Positions 1 to 7,719 of a stretch of 25,828 bases of DNA are shown in pieces; the stretch's first letter is position 1, and each line of letters starts with the position of its first letter. The DNA is from an uncultured Bacteroidales bacterium. Lineage in GTDB: Bacteria > Bacteroidota > Bacteroidia > Bacteroidales > F082. The position numbers and the translations under genes were made by a program. The DNA is taken from contig CALAZZ010000153.1 in assembly GCA_937926515.1 (NCBI GenBank), positions 1 to 25,828 of the forward strand. The letters are read 5' to 3'. The notes under the pieces were generated by a model. The model saw only the letters and a list, made by a program, of their open reading frames with translations. It did not search any database and had not been told where the DNA came from.

Positions 1-192
1 ATGATTGATCGTTATAGTCTTACCGGGTTTACCGGAGGTTTTAGCCAGACCTTTCTTTGATGTGATCATGTTGATAAGTGATGATTTTCCAACATTGGAT
101 CGTCCAATAAAGGCGTACTCCGGAAATTTTGGTTCAGGGAGATGGGTAACAGAGGTATTACTCATTAAAAAAACAGCACTTGTGATCATCAT
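1..192 (-). CDS. engB: Ribosome biogenesis GTPase EngB (YsxC/YihA), 5' part only
   Basis: Only the first 64 codons lie in the window; the rest runs off the left edge. The visible protein has the P-loop GRSNVGKS at residues 30-37 followed by SSLINM, and then the switch region SGKPGKT at 53-59 followed by an I-N-H stretch. This is the TRAFAC-class GTPase EngB, a cytoplasmic factor for large-subunit ribosome assembly. I chose the ATG at 192 (or the next codon at 189), because the resulting N-terminus MMITSAVFLMSNT resembles the short strand that precedes the G domain in Bacteroidota EngB. A start at 165 would remove that strand. The gene lies 51 bp behind the glsB-like gene on the same strand and has no recognisable promoter box of its own, so it is probably co-transcribed with it. 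Confidence 0.9.
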   Translation of the reverse strand, partial: MMITSAVFLMSNTSVTHLPEPKFPEYAFIGRSNVGKSSLINMITSKKGLAKTSGKPGKTITINH

Positions 193-243
193 TTTATTCA
201 ATTATTGAGTGCGCTCATCAATTTCCCGGCTCACAAATCAAGC

Positions 244-1194
244 TTATTTCAAATGGAGGGATATGTATCCATTCTTGTTGGAAGAAAGATGTCTTGACTT
301 TTTTTCTTCATAGATATCTGCAATTGTCACGATAATCCCAGTCTCTTCCACCTGACCAAAGGATTCATTAAAAGCAGTGCCAAACATACGCATAGAAGAT
401 GAAAGGTTCATATAAGCACTCACCAATGGGGGTATGTTTTCTTTGTTCTTACGTACCAAGTGCTGCAGCACTTTATAGTCTCTTGCGTAATCTCCTCCAA
501 CAAAATGCTTGCTCAGATTTATAGTATCAGTTTTATAAGGTAATGGCCGGTGTGGATAAACAAGTTTGTCAGGGTCTGGAAAATATAGATTCATGAAGAA
601 AAGGATCAAATCACGTGCCAGTGCATTGTAATGACCATACATGGTTACTTTCCCAAAAAAATACTTCACATCAGGGTAGTCCATGACAAGCGCCCCCAGG
701 CCATCCCACAAATTATCAAGTGAATACATGCCTTTTCGCAAGTTCTTAGCTGGTTGATAATCAGGCTGTACAAAACTACGGCCAAGCTCAATGGTCGATG
801 ATAAGTAATCCTTTATAAATTTCTCTGTATAGTGAAAAAGCTTTGCTGTTGGAGTTTTCACCTGACCATTCTGATCTAGTTCAAGATCATTGCAATGTAT
901 AAACCTGTACCCTCCCGTGATAATCCGATCTTTTGGATTCCATACGATCAGTTGTTTAAATGAATTTTCGCCCCGGTCATAATCGTCAATATCCATTGAT
1001 TTGCCTGTACCCCCACCGGAAGCACGAAAACTGAGTTCACGCAGTCGACCAATTTCTAACATGGTCGAAGGCGAATCTTGCTCAGAAACAATGTATATCT
1101 CGTTCTCACCGTTATTTGTTCTCTTAACAAACTTATCTATGGTCAATTCCGAAAGTATTGCCTCAATTTCTACCGGTGGAATAATTTCTTCCAT
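244..1194 (-). CDS. glsB: GlsB-like N-acyltransferase (hemolysin-type GNAT family)
   Basis: The 316-residue protein looks like the GNAT-related N-acyltransferases once called hemolysin-like and related to OlsB. The recognisable parts are RLRELSFR at residues 50-57, a strand ending GGYRFI near 94-99, and ELGRSFV at 136-142. In Bacteroides thetaiotaomicron, GlsB transfers a 3-hydroxy-acyl chain to glycine as the first step of glycine-lipid synthesis; related enzymes use ornithine. The substrate here cannot be read from the sequence. No signal peptide or clear membrane span is visible, so it probably acts at the inner face of the membrane. It follows the glsA-like gene by 14 bp, and this pairing with a PlsC-type acyltransferase is the main support for the assignment. 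The symbol is by family analogy. Confidence 0.78.
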   Translation of the reverse strand: MEEIIPPVEIEAILSELTIDKFVKRTNNGENEIYIVSEQDSPSTMLEIGRLRELSFRASGGGTGKSMDIDDYDRGENSFKQLIVWNPKDRIITGGYRFIHCNDLELDQNGQVKTPTAKLFHYTEKFIKDYLSSTIELGRSFVQPDYQPAKNLRKGMYSLDNLWDGLGALVMDYPDVKYFFGKVTMYGHYNALARDLILFFMNLYFPDPDKLVYPHRPLPYKTDTINLSKHFVGGDYARDYKVLQHLVRKNKENIPPLVSAYMNLSSSMRMFGTAFNESFGQVEETGIIVTIADIYEEKKSRHLSSNKNGYISLHLK

Positions 1195-1208
1195 AATGCA
1201 TTCTCGAG

Positions 1209-2078
1209 TTAAATGTTTGGATAATCCATGGCTGGATTAAATACTGCATCTTTGTCCTTTCCCAGTTGATAAATATACCTGCGTAACTTCTCGGCCCACT
1301 GTACATCAGTGAAACTTCGGTCAAATATGGTGTATGGAACTGGTTTACCAATAGTTATACGTATAGTTTGATTATTTTGTTTATAAAACTCATCTGCAAG
1401 GTACAACATTTCAAGATTGGCCTTAATTCCAATCTTTTTTCTCAACTGTGCAAGCCGGTAAAAAAAGTTGGTGTTTCGACCGCTTATGTGCGCAGGTACT
1501 ATATCACGCTGATATTGCTTAGCTTTTGTCAGAAAGGTTTTCTTCCATTCAAGATCGGCAATAACCTTTCCCTTTTTCCTCGAAACCAGCCCAAAAGGAA
1601 AATAACAAATGATAGAACTACCGGCAAAAGTATCGTTCAGAATACGGATGTTCTCTGCATTGCTGCCATGCTTATTGATGGGAATAAACAATGGTTTCAG
1701 GTTTATCAAAAACAAAAGGATATCATTAACAGGAAACAAAATGTCTTTTCTAACTTTACCCACAACCTGCATCAAAGCAATTCCATCCAGACCACCCAAT
1801 GGGTGATTGGATGCAATAATTGCCCGTCCCTTAGCCGGAACATGCTCCAATCCAACCACCTCAACATTGGCATTAAATTCTTCAATGATGGCATCAACAA
1901 ATTCCAACCCATATAAATCCTTCGACTTGTTTATAAAAGAATTGACCTCATCCTGATGAATGATTTTTTTAAGATAATTAATTATGAAACGAGGAATGCA
2001 GGGTGCAAGATGTGGGTTCTTTGCACGCATAACTTTTTCAACATCAATAAGTTTATCGAATTCTTGACCCTCTGCCAT
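1209..2078 (-). CDS. glsA: GlsA-like O-acyltransferase (PlsC/LPLAT family)
   Basis: The 289-residue protein belongs to the lysophospholipid acyltransferase (PlsC) family. Its catalytic block is NHPLGGLDG at residues 91-99, with His92 and Asp98, followed further on by a PFGLVSR stretch that corresponds to the acceptor-binding motif. The His-Asp spacing is five residues rather than the textbook four. The N-terminus (KNPHLAPCIPRFIINYLKKIIHQDE) resembles the GlsA-type enzymes of Bacteroidota, which O-acylate the N-acyl amino acid made by GlsB. The product would be a phosphorus-free aminolipid of the glycine- or ornithine-lipid type, made at the inner membrane. It is the first gene of a leftward operon with glsB-like and engB, and a TATATTTG box lies just upstream. 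A generic acyl-glycerophosphate acyltransferase is the alternative. Confidence 0.77.
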   Translation of the reverse strand: MAEGQEFDKLIDVEKVMRAKNPHLAPCIPRFIINYLKKIIHQDEVNSFINKSKDLYGLEFVDAIIEEFNANVEVVGLEHVPAKGRAIIASNHPLGGLDGIALMQVVGKVRKDILFPVNDILLFLINLKPLFIPINKHGSNAENIRILNDTFAGSSIICYFPFGLVSRKKGKVIADLEWKKTFLTKAKQYQRDIVPAHISGRNTNFFYRLAQLRKKIGIKANLEMLYLADEFYKQNNQTIRITIGKPVPYTIFDRSFTDVQWAEKLRRYIYQLGKDKDAVFNPAMDYPNI

Positions 2079-2108
2079 GAGCTTAATACTTCCAGGTTTA
2101 ATATCCTA

Positions 2109-2116
2109 CAAATATA
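2109..2116 (-). promoter_or_regulatory. Putative -7 box (TATATTTG) for the glsA-glsB-engB operon
   Basis: On the minus strand this reads TATATTTG, an exact match to the Bacteroidota -7 consensus TAnnTTTG. It would place transcription initiation about 25 nt before the glsA start codon. A TTTG lies further upstream (2134-2131), but only 14 nt from the box, shorter than the usual 19-21 for a -33 element. The -7 call is therefore reasonable while the -33 call is not. Confidence 0.45.
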
Positions 2117-2270
2117 TTTAAATAAAAGCTCAAATCGCTCAGGAGTAAACATTAGAGCTGTATTCATTCCCTAAACTCAGGCTGTTCTTGCATCCTTCCA
2201 CCACATCCCACTGCTAGTGTAAATTTTTGATACTCATATTCAATAACTTACAAAGTAATTAACAATATAA

Positions 2271-2285
2271 TGCAAATTGTTTGCA
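2271..2285. promoter_or_regulatory. Perfect inverted repeat TGCAAA-TTG-TTTGCA
   Basis: Two perfect 6-bp arms are separated by three bases in the divergent interval between glsA and mraZ, ending 17 bp before the first MraZ-type repeat. It has no T-tract, so it is not a terminator. It could be a dyad operator or a chance repeat in AT-rich DNA. The rest of 2117-2300 shows nothing else that I can name. Confidence 0.22.
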
Positions 2286-2302
2286 ACATTTTCCAAAAAA
2301 AG

Positions 2303-2336
2303 TGGTAAAAAATGGCATAATGTGGGAAAAAATGCA
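2303..2336 (+). promoter_or_regulatory. Putative MraZ operator: four 10-bp-spaced TGG-type repeats
   Basis: TGGT (2303), TGGC (2313), TGGG (2323) and a degenerate TGCA (2333) recur with an exact 10-bp period, each flanked by A-rich sequence. MraZ of E. coli binds TGGGN direct repeats separated by 5 bp, the same 10-bp spacing, upstream of its own gene, and mycoplasma MraZ binds AAAGTG-type repeats in the same position. The array ends 29 bp before the mraZ start codon. The best promoter-like box, TATTTTTA (2338-2345, one mismatch to TAnnTTTG), lies immediately after the last repeat, so bound MraZ would cover the -33 region. Autoregulation is an inference. Confidence 0.6.
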
Positions 2337-2365
2337 GTATTTTTACGAATCTAAATTGCAATTTT

Positions 2366-2833
2366 TTGAGCTATCCGATCGGATCATATCACTGTAAGCT
2401 TGATGCAAAGGGGCGTTTGATGCTACCTGCTGATTGTAAAGACCAGCTTGGCGAAATTGCTGAGCAGGGTTTTGTGCTTCGGCCAGGCCTGTTTAATAAA
2501 TGCCTCGAATTGTATACTATGAATGATTGGTTAAAAAACCAAAACAAATTGAAATCATTAAATCAATTTGTGAAATCCAATGTAGAATTCATTCGTAAAT
2601 ACAACGCCGGAGCAAAACAAGTGAAGCTGGATAGTACGGGCAGGCTGCTGATTCCCAAAAACCTGATCTCTGATGGTGGTTTACATAAAGAGGTTATTCT
2701 GACCTCGCTCACCGCCAACATGGAGCTATGGGACAAAGACACCTATCAAGAAGAGATTAACCGATTCGACGCTGATGAGTTCGGAAAATTGGCAACTGAA
2801 AAGCTTGGCAATATTAACGACAACGGCGAATAA
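2366..2833 (+). CDS. mraZ: Transcriptional regulator MraZ
   Basis: The 155-residue protein has the two AbrB/MraZ half-domains. The first carries the DxxGR motif in CKLDAKGRLMLPA (about residues 11-23), and the second repeats it in KLDSTGRLLIPK (about 87-98). MraZ forms a ring-shaped oligomer that binds repeats upstream of its own gene and controls the dcw cluster. The only workable start is TTG at 2366: no ATG or GTG lies in frame just upstream, and the family N-terminus (a few residues before the Gly and CKLDAKGR) fits this position. The stop codon TAA is directly followed by the ATG of rsmH. Length and motifs are normal for the family. Confidence 0.95.
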   Translation: MSYPIGSYHCKLDAKGRLMLPADCKDQLGEIAEQGFVLRPGLFNKCLELYTMNDWLKNQNKLKSLNQFVKSNVEFIRKYNAGAKQVKLDSTGRLLIPKNLISDGGLHKEVILTSLTANMELWDKDTYQEEINRFDADEFGKLATEKLGNINDNGE

Positions 2834-3730
2834 ATGGTCTATCACAATCCGGTCTTGCTTCACCCAAGTATTGAAGGGCTAAATATAAACCCCAATGGTG
2901 TTTATGTGGATGCAACCTTCGGTGGTGGTGGTCATGCGCATGAGATTTTAAGCCGGTTAAAGCAAGGCCGGTTGGTGGCTTTTGACCAGGATGAAGATGC
3001 CAAGTCAAATATTCCTGAAGACAACAGATTGTTATTCATACCCCAGAATTTTCGTTTCATGAGAAATTTCCTGATGCTGCATGGTCTGGACCAGGTGGAT
3101 GGTATTTTGGCAGATCTGGGTGTGTCATCATATCAGTTCGATAAAGCTGAAAAAGGATTCTCTACTCGTTTTACGGGGCCTCTCGATATGCGCATGGATA
3201 AAAACAATCCGATTGATGCACGTCAGGTCGTAAATGAATATGATCAAGCTGAACTCAAGCATATTTTTCAAGTATATGGTGAATTGGATCGTGCAGGCCA
3301 AATGGCAGCAGCCATCTGCCAATTTCGAACCTCGAAAGCTATGGAATCAACTGCCGATCTAAAACAAGCTGTTGTAAGGCTGCTCCCAAAAGGAAAGGAA
3401 AACAAAGTCATGGCTCAATTATTCCAGGCTATACGAATGGAAGTCAATCAGGAGATTGGAGCATTGAAACAGTTTTTGGAACAATGCACATTATGCCTGA
3501 ATCATGGCGGCAGGTTGGTCGTTATTGCTTACCACTCCCTGGAAGACAGGTTAATAAAAAACTTTATGAGGGCTGGAAACTTTGAGGGTGCCATAGAAAA
3601 GGACTTTTTTGGCAACCCCCTAACACCATTTAAGCTGATTAACAAAAAACCCATTGTCCCTGAGGAGGGTGAGATTAAACAAAACAACCGTGCCAGATCT
3701 GCACGCTTGCGAATTGCTGAAAAAAAATAA
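2834..3730 (+). CDS. rsmH: 16S rRNA (cytosine1402-N4)-methyltransferase RsmH (MraW)
   Basis: This cytoplasmic enzyme methylates N4 of C1402 in the decoding centre of 16S rRNA, using S-adenosylmethionine. The 298 residues match the usual length. The N-terminus HNPVLLHPSIEGL is followed by the SAM-binding loop VDATFGGGGH (about residues 25-34) and the motif ILADLGVSSYQFD (about 88-100), and the C-terminal part holds VIAYHSLEDR and the basic NNRARSARLR tail. It begins at the base after the mraZ stop codon, and ftsL follows after 3 bp, so it is translated from the dcw message. Nothing is missing or unusual. Confidence 0.97.
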   Translation: MVYHNPVLLHPSIEGLNINPNGVYVDATFGGGGHAHEILSRLKQGRLVAFDQDEDAKSNIPEDNRLLFIPQNFRFMRNFLMLHGLDQVDGILADLGVSSYQFDKAEKGFSTRFTGPLDMRMDKNNPIDARQVVNEYDQAELKHIFQVYGELDRAGQMAAAICQFRTSKAMESTADLKQAVVRLLPKGKENKVMAQLFQAIRMEVNQEIGALKQFLEQCTLCLNHGGRLVVIAYHSLEDRLIKNFMRAGNFEGAIEKDFFGNPLTPFKLINKKPIVPEEGEIKQNNRARSARLRIAEKK

Positions 3731-3733
3731 AAC

Positions 3734-4126
3734 ATGTCTGACCTCAACCAAAATAGCAACACAATAAACACTGAGACTGAACCGAAATCCAGAGGTTTCT
3801 TAAAAAAAGTCACCGATGGCATACTCGATGTGTTGGGCGGCGAATTCCTCATGCACGATAAAGCCAGGAAGCAATTTAGCTATATCATGTTTCTTGCCTG
3901 CATCGCGCTGGTCTATATTGGAAACAGTTACTATGCAGAACGCACCAGCAGAAAGATAGACAACTTGAATCGGGAACTTAAAGAATTGCACTATGCCTAC
4001 ATCACTAGCAAATCTGAACTCATGCATGAGAGTAAACAATCAGAAATAGCCAGGAAATTGCATTCAACTGGCATAAAAGAATCCGTTGAACCGGTATTGC
4101 GGCTGGTAGCCAAAAAAGAACAGTAA
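3734..4126 (+). CDS. ftsL: Divergent cell-division protein FtsL
   Basis: The 130-residue bitopic protein has a cytoplasmic N-terminus of about 48 residues, one membrane span at about 49-67 (SYIMFLACIALVYIGNSYY) and a periplasmic charged helix at about 68-108 with heptad-like spacing. The region HDKARKQFSYIMFLA is typical of the Bacteroidota FtsL-like family. FtsL joins FtsB and FtsQ in the divisome and helps activate FtsW-FtsI. Sequence similarity to proteobacterial FtsL is weak, so the assignment rests on topology, size and position: 3 bp after rsmH and 3 bp before ftsI, exactly where ftsL sits in dcw clusters. Confidence 0.88.
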   Translation: MSDLNQNSNTINTETEPKSRGFLKKVTDGILDVLGGEFLMHDKARKQFSYIMFLACIALVYIGNSYYAERTSRKIDNLNRELKELHYAYITSKSELMHESKQSEIARKLHSTGIKESVEPVLRLVAKKEQ

Positions 4127-4129
4127 AAT

Positions 4130-6253
4130 ATGCGTGATCCAAAAGGAGACATATTATTACGGGTCTATCTGCTGTATACAGTGATGCTGCTTTTTGGCAT
4201 TGCCATTATCATACGCATCGCATACATACAATTTAATCTAGGGGATGAATTACTACAAAAAGCCGAGCAGCAGGAATTGCGCGTATTCAATATTGAGGCG
4301 ACCAGAGGCAATATCCTTGCTTCTGATGGAGCTCTCCTGGCCACATCAGTACCGGTTTTTGAGGTACGTATGGATGTTGCTTCCCCTTTAATTGATGATC
4401 CCTATTTCAATAGCCGTGTGGATTCGCTTGCTGAAAAGTTGTCGCTGCTGTTCAGAAACAAATCAAAGACAGATTATGCAAATGAATTACGTAGGGCACG
4501 CAATCGAGGTAACCGATATTTATTGATTCGCAATAGGGTAAGTTATTCAGAGTTGCAAACCATGCGTAGCTTCCCAATATTTGAAAGGGGTAAATACAGA
4601 GGCGGCTTGATCGCAATACCCAGTGAAAAAAGAGAAAAACCATTTAAACAGCTTGCAAGCCGCACCATAGGTTATGAAAATCAACGTGAAAATCTCTTTG
4701 TTGGGGTTGAGGGTGCATACCACCATGTATTAAAAGGGATTGATGGCAAACAACTCAAGCGCCGTATTAATAATGGGGACTGGAAACCTATTTTTAATGA
4801 CAACGAACTGGAGCCTCAAAACGGCAAGGATGTTTTGACCACCATCGATGTCAACTTGCAGGATGTGGCCGAAAGTGCGCTGAGGCGCAATTTAACAGAG
4901 AACGGCGCCTATCAGGGGTGTGCCATTCTGATGGAAGTGGAAACAGGTTTTATTAGGGCAATAGCTAACCTCACATGGGATAGCACCACAAAATCATACC
5001 GGGAAACATATAACTATGCGATAGCTGAAAGTGTGGAACCCGGCTCTACATTCAAACTTGCTTCAATGATGGTATTGCTTGAAGACAAGAAAGTTAAGAT
5101 AAGTGACAGCATGAATGTTGGTCCGACCGGAAAAGCTGTCTACTACCGTAGAACATTAAGTGATGTATATCCAATTCGCGACGGACGGTTTTCGGTAAGA
5201 GAAGCATTTGAAAAATCATCAAACATAGCAATAGCCAAACTGGTGTATGAAGCTTACCATGAAAATCCTGACAAATTTGTTGAACACTTATATGCGATGG
5301 CACTGAATAAGCCACTTGACATTGATATTCCAGGCGAAGGTCAACCATTCATAAAACATCCCTCAGATAAAAAGAATTGGTATGGTACTACCCTACCCTG
5401 GATGTCTATCGGTTACGAGATTCAACTCACACCACTTCAAACACTTACTTTTTACAATGCGGTAGCAAATGGAGGGAAAATGGTCAAACCTCAGTTTGTC
5501 CAGGAGATCAGGCAGGGAGGCATCACTATTGAATCATTTAAGCCAATCATTATCAATAAATCCATAGCTTCAAGTAAAACGATCGATACTGTTAGATCAT
5601 TAATGGAAGGTGTTGTTGAAAGAGGTACCGCTCGTCAGCTTCGTAACAATGCCTATAAAATTGCAGGTAAAACCGGAACTGCCCAAATCGCATCCGGAAG
5701 CAGCGGCTACAACAAACAAAATTACAATGCTTCTTTTGTGGGTTATTTTCCTGCAGATAATCCAAAATTCAGCTGCATTGTGGTAGTGAACAACCCATCT
5801 TCCGGTAAAATATATGGAGGTGCAGTGGCAGCACCAGTATTTAAAGAAATCGCTGACAAGGTATATGCCACCCGCCTGGATATACATGATGGTTTCCCTA
5901 CAACTCAAACATATTTGGCACAGCTGTCCCTAAATCAAAACATGACCTTTCATGATGATGCCATTCAGCTTTGTGCCGGTTTGGGATATAGTACTAATGA
6001 CCACAGCAATGGCAATTCATGGGTCAAGGTCAAAAACGAAGGGGAGAAGATGCATCTGGATGGAGTTGATATAAGCAACTCAATTGTACCGGATGTGATT
6101 GGTATGAACGCCAGGGATGCCATATACCTGCTTGAAGATTTGGGCTTACGTACCACATTAGCAGGCCGAGGACATGTCTATCAGCAATCAATCCGTCCCG
6201 GAACTGAATTTAAGAAAGGTGACCTGATCGAACTAAGATTGAGAAGTTTATAA
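4130..6253 (+). CDS. ftsI: Division-specific transpeptidase FtsI (PBP3 class) with PASTA domain
   Basis: This class B penicillin-binding protein cross-links septal peptidoglycan in partnership with FtsW. The order is: membrane anchor at about 8-35, dimerisation/pedestal domain with RGNILASDGALLA (59-71), and a transpeptidase domain with the three active-site motifs STFK (306-309, nucleophile Ser306), SSN (363-365) and KTGT (514-517). A single PASTA domain follows at about 654-707, beginning VPDVIGMNARDA. The 707 residues are longer than proteobacterial FtsI because of the PASTA tail, which is common in Bacteroidota FtsI and in Gram-positive PBP2x. The stop codon overlaps the murE start by one base (TAATG), suggesting translational coupling. 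Confidence 0.96.
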   Translation: MRDPKGDILLRVYLLYTVMLLFGIAIIIRIAYIQFNLGDELLQKAEQQELRVFNIEATRGNILASDGALLATSVPVFEVRMDVASPLIDDPYFNSRVDSLAEKLSLLFRNKSKTDYANELRRARNRGNRYLLIRNRVSYSELQTMRSFPIFERGKYRGGLIAIPSEKREKPFKQLASRTIGYENQRENLFVGVEGAYHHVLKGIDGKQLKRRINNGDWKPIFNDNELEPQNGKDVLTTIDVNLQDVAESALRRNLTENGAYQGCAILMEVETGFIRAIANLTWDSTTKSYRETYNYAIAESVEPGSTFKLASMMVLLEDKKVKISDSMNVGPTGKAVYYRRTLSDVYPIRDGRFSVREAFEKSSNIAIAKLVYEAYHENPDKFVEHLYAMALNKPLDIDIPGEGQPFIKHPSDKKNWYGTTLPWMSIGYEIQLTPLQTLTFYNAVANGGKMVKPQFVQEIRQGGITIESFKPIIINKSIASSKTIDTVRSLMEGVVERGTARQLRNNAYKIAGKTGTAQIASGSSGYNKQNYNASFVGYFPADNPKFSCIVVVNNPSSGKIYGGAVAAPVFKEIADKVYATRLDIHDGFPTTQTYLAQLSLNQNMTFHDDAIQLCAGLGYSTNDHSNGNSWVKVKNEGEKMHLDGVDISNSIVPDVIGMNARDAIYLLEDLGLRTTLAGRGHVYQQSIRPGTEFKKGDLIELRLRSL

Positions 6254-7719
6254 TGAGGAAGATCCTAGCAGACATATTATATAAGTGTCCCGTTAGGGAG
6301 GTCATTGGTACAGTTGAACAAGCTGTGACTGGTATTGCTTTCGACTCCAGAATGACGAAGCCTGATTATGCATTTGTTGCGATTAAAGGGACGCAAACAG
6401 ATGGTCACAAATTTATTGAACAAGCAATCGCTAATGGCGCCAATGCAGTAATCTGTGAGGAAATACCAAAGAACAGGACACCCGGAACGACATACATAAA
6501 AGTCAGATCCAGTGCATTCAGCCTTGGAATCATTGCATCAAACTTTTTTGATATCCCTTCATCGAAAATTAAATTGATCGGAATTACAGGGACCAACGGA
6601 AAAACTACAATTGCCACGCTGCTTTATCGCCTTTTCCGGCAATCAGGATTCCAGGCAGGATTGATATCTACCATCGAAAACCGCATAGGAAAAAAAGTAA
6701 GCGGAACAACCCATACCACCCCTGATCCGGTTGTTATCAACAATTTACTGCATCAAATGGTGGAAAATGGATGTACACATGCATTTATGGAGGTGAGTTC
6801 ACATGCACTCGTACAGCACCGGGTAAGTGGAATTATGTTCTCTGGAGGCATTTTCACCAACCTGACCCACGATCACCTTGATTATCATAAAACCTTTGAC
6901 GCTTACAGGGACGCTAAGAAAATACTATTTGACATGCTTCCCAAATCCGCATTTGCACTCATCAATAGAGATGATCGCAATGCCCAGTTCATGGTTCAGA
7001 ACACCCGTGCCAAAGTTCAAACTTTTGCTTTACAACACCATGCTGATTTTAAAGGTAAACTGATTGAAAATCAGTTTGAAGGATTATTAATGGATGTTGA
7101 TGGCCAACAAGTTTATACCAGACTCACAGGGGCATTCAACGCAAGTAATTTGCTGGCGATTTATGCTGCAGCCTGTCTTATTGGTATGGACAAAATTCAT
7201 GCTTTAACAGGATTAAGTATGTTAAAGCCGGCAGCAGGCAGATTTGAATATGAGCGGTCTGCCGAAGGCATTGTTGGAATCGTAGATTATGCACACACAC
7301 CTGACGCATTGGAAAATGTACTAAAGACTATTAATGAAATACGTTCGCATAATGAACAACTTATCACAGTCATAGGTGCAGGGGGCAACCGTGATAGAAG
7401 TAAACGACCTAAAATGGCAGAGGTTGCATCGGATATGAGCGACAGGCTCATACTTACCTCTGATAACCCAAGAATGGAAGACCCAACAGATATCATAAAT
7501 GAAATGCGTACCGGGGTGCCTCCCCAGCATTACAAAAAAACACTTGCAATAACTGACAGGCGAGAGGCAATACGCACAGCTTTTGCACTATCCAGGCCTG
7601 GAGATATCATTCTTGTTGCCGGAAAAGGCCACGAAAAATACCAGGAAATTAAAGGTGTACGCTACCCATTTGATGATAAAAAGGAATTGTTCAACCTGTT
7701 AAAACCAACACAAGCCTGA
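6253..7719 (+). CDS. murE: UDP-MurNAc-L-Ala-D-Glu:meso-diaminopimelate ligase MurE
   Basis: MurE adds the third stem-peptide residue to UDP-MurNAc-L-Ala-D-Glu in the cytoplasm, using ATP. The 488 residues show the Mur-ligase P-loop GTNGKTT at 113-119, the TTPDP substrate loop at 155-159, the MEVSSHAL motif near 179-186, and the DNPR motif at 404-407. DNPR is the signature of enzymes that choose meso-diaminopimelate over lysine. It starts inside the ftsI stop codon and its own TGA overlaps the mraY ATG by one base (TGATG). No murF follows, so the next ligase in the pathway must be encoded elsewhere in the genome. Confidence 0.97.
   Translation: MRKILADILYKCPVREVIGTVEQAVTGIAFDSRMTKPDYAFVAIKGTQTDGHKFIEQAIANGANAVICEEIPKNRTPGTTYIKVRSSAFSLGIIASNFFDIPSSKIKLIGITGTNGKTTIATLLYRLFRQSGFQAGLISTIENRIGKKVSGTTHTTPDPVVINNLLHQMVENGCTHAFMEVSSHALVQHRVSGIMFSGGIFTNLTHDHLDYHKTFDAYRDAKKILFDMLPKSAFALINRDDRNAQFMVQNTRAKVQTFALQHHADFKGKLIENQFEGLLMDVDGQQVYTRLTGAFNASNLLAIYAAACLIGMDKIHALTGLSMLKPAAGRFEYERSAEGIVGIVDYAHTPDALENVLKTINEIRSHNEQLITVIGAGGNRDRSKRPKMAEVASDMSDRLILTSDNPRMEDPTDIINEMRTGVPPQHYKKTLAITDRREAIRTAFALSRPGDIILVAGKGHEKYQEIKGVRYPFDDKKELFNLLKPTQA

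Noticed and set aside
1368..1916. 182-codon open frame on the plus strand opposite the glsA-like gene
   Set aside because: The minus-strand frame carries the acyltransferase motif and family-like length; this frame is its shadow and has no recognisable feature.
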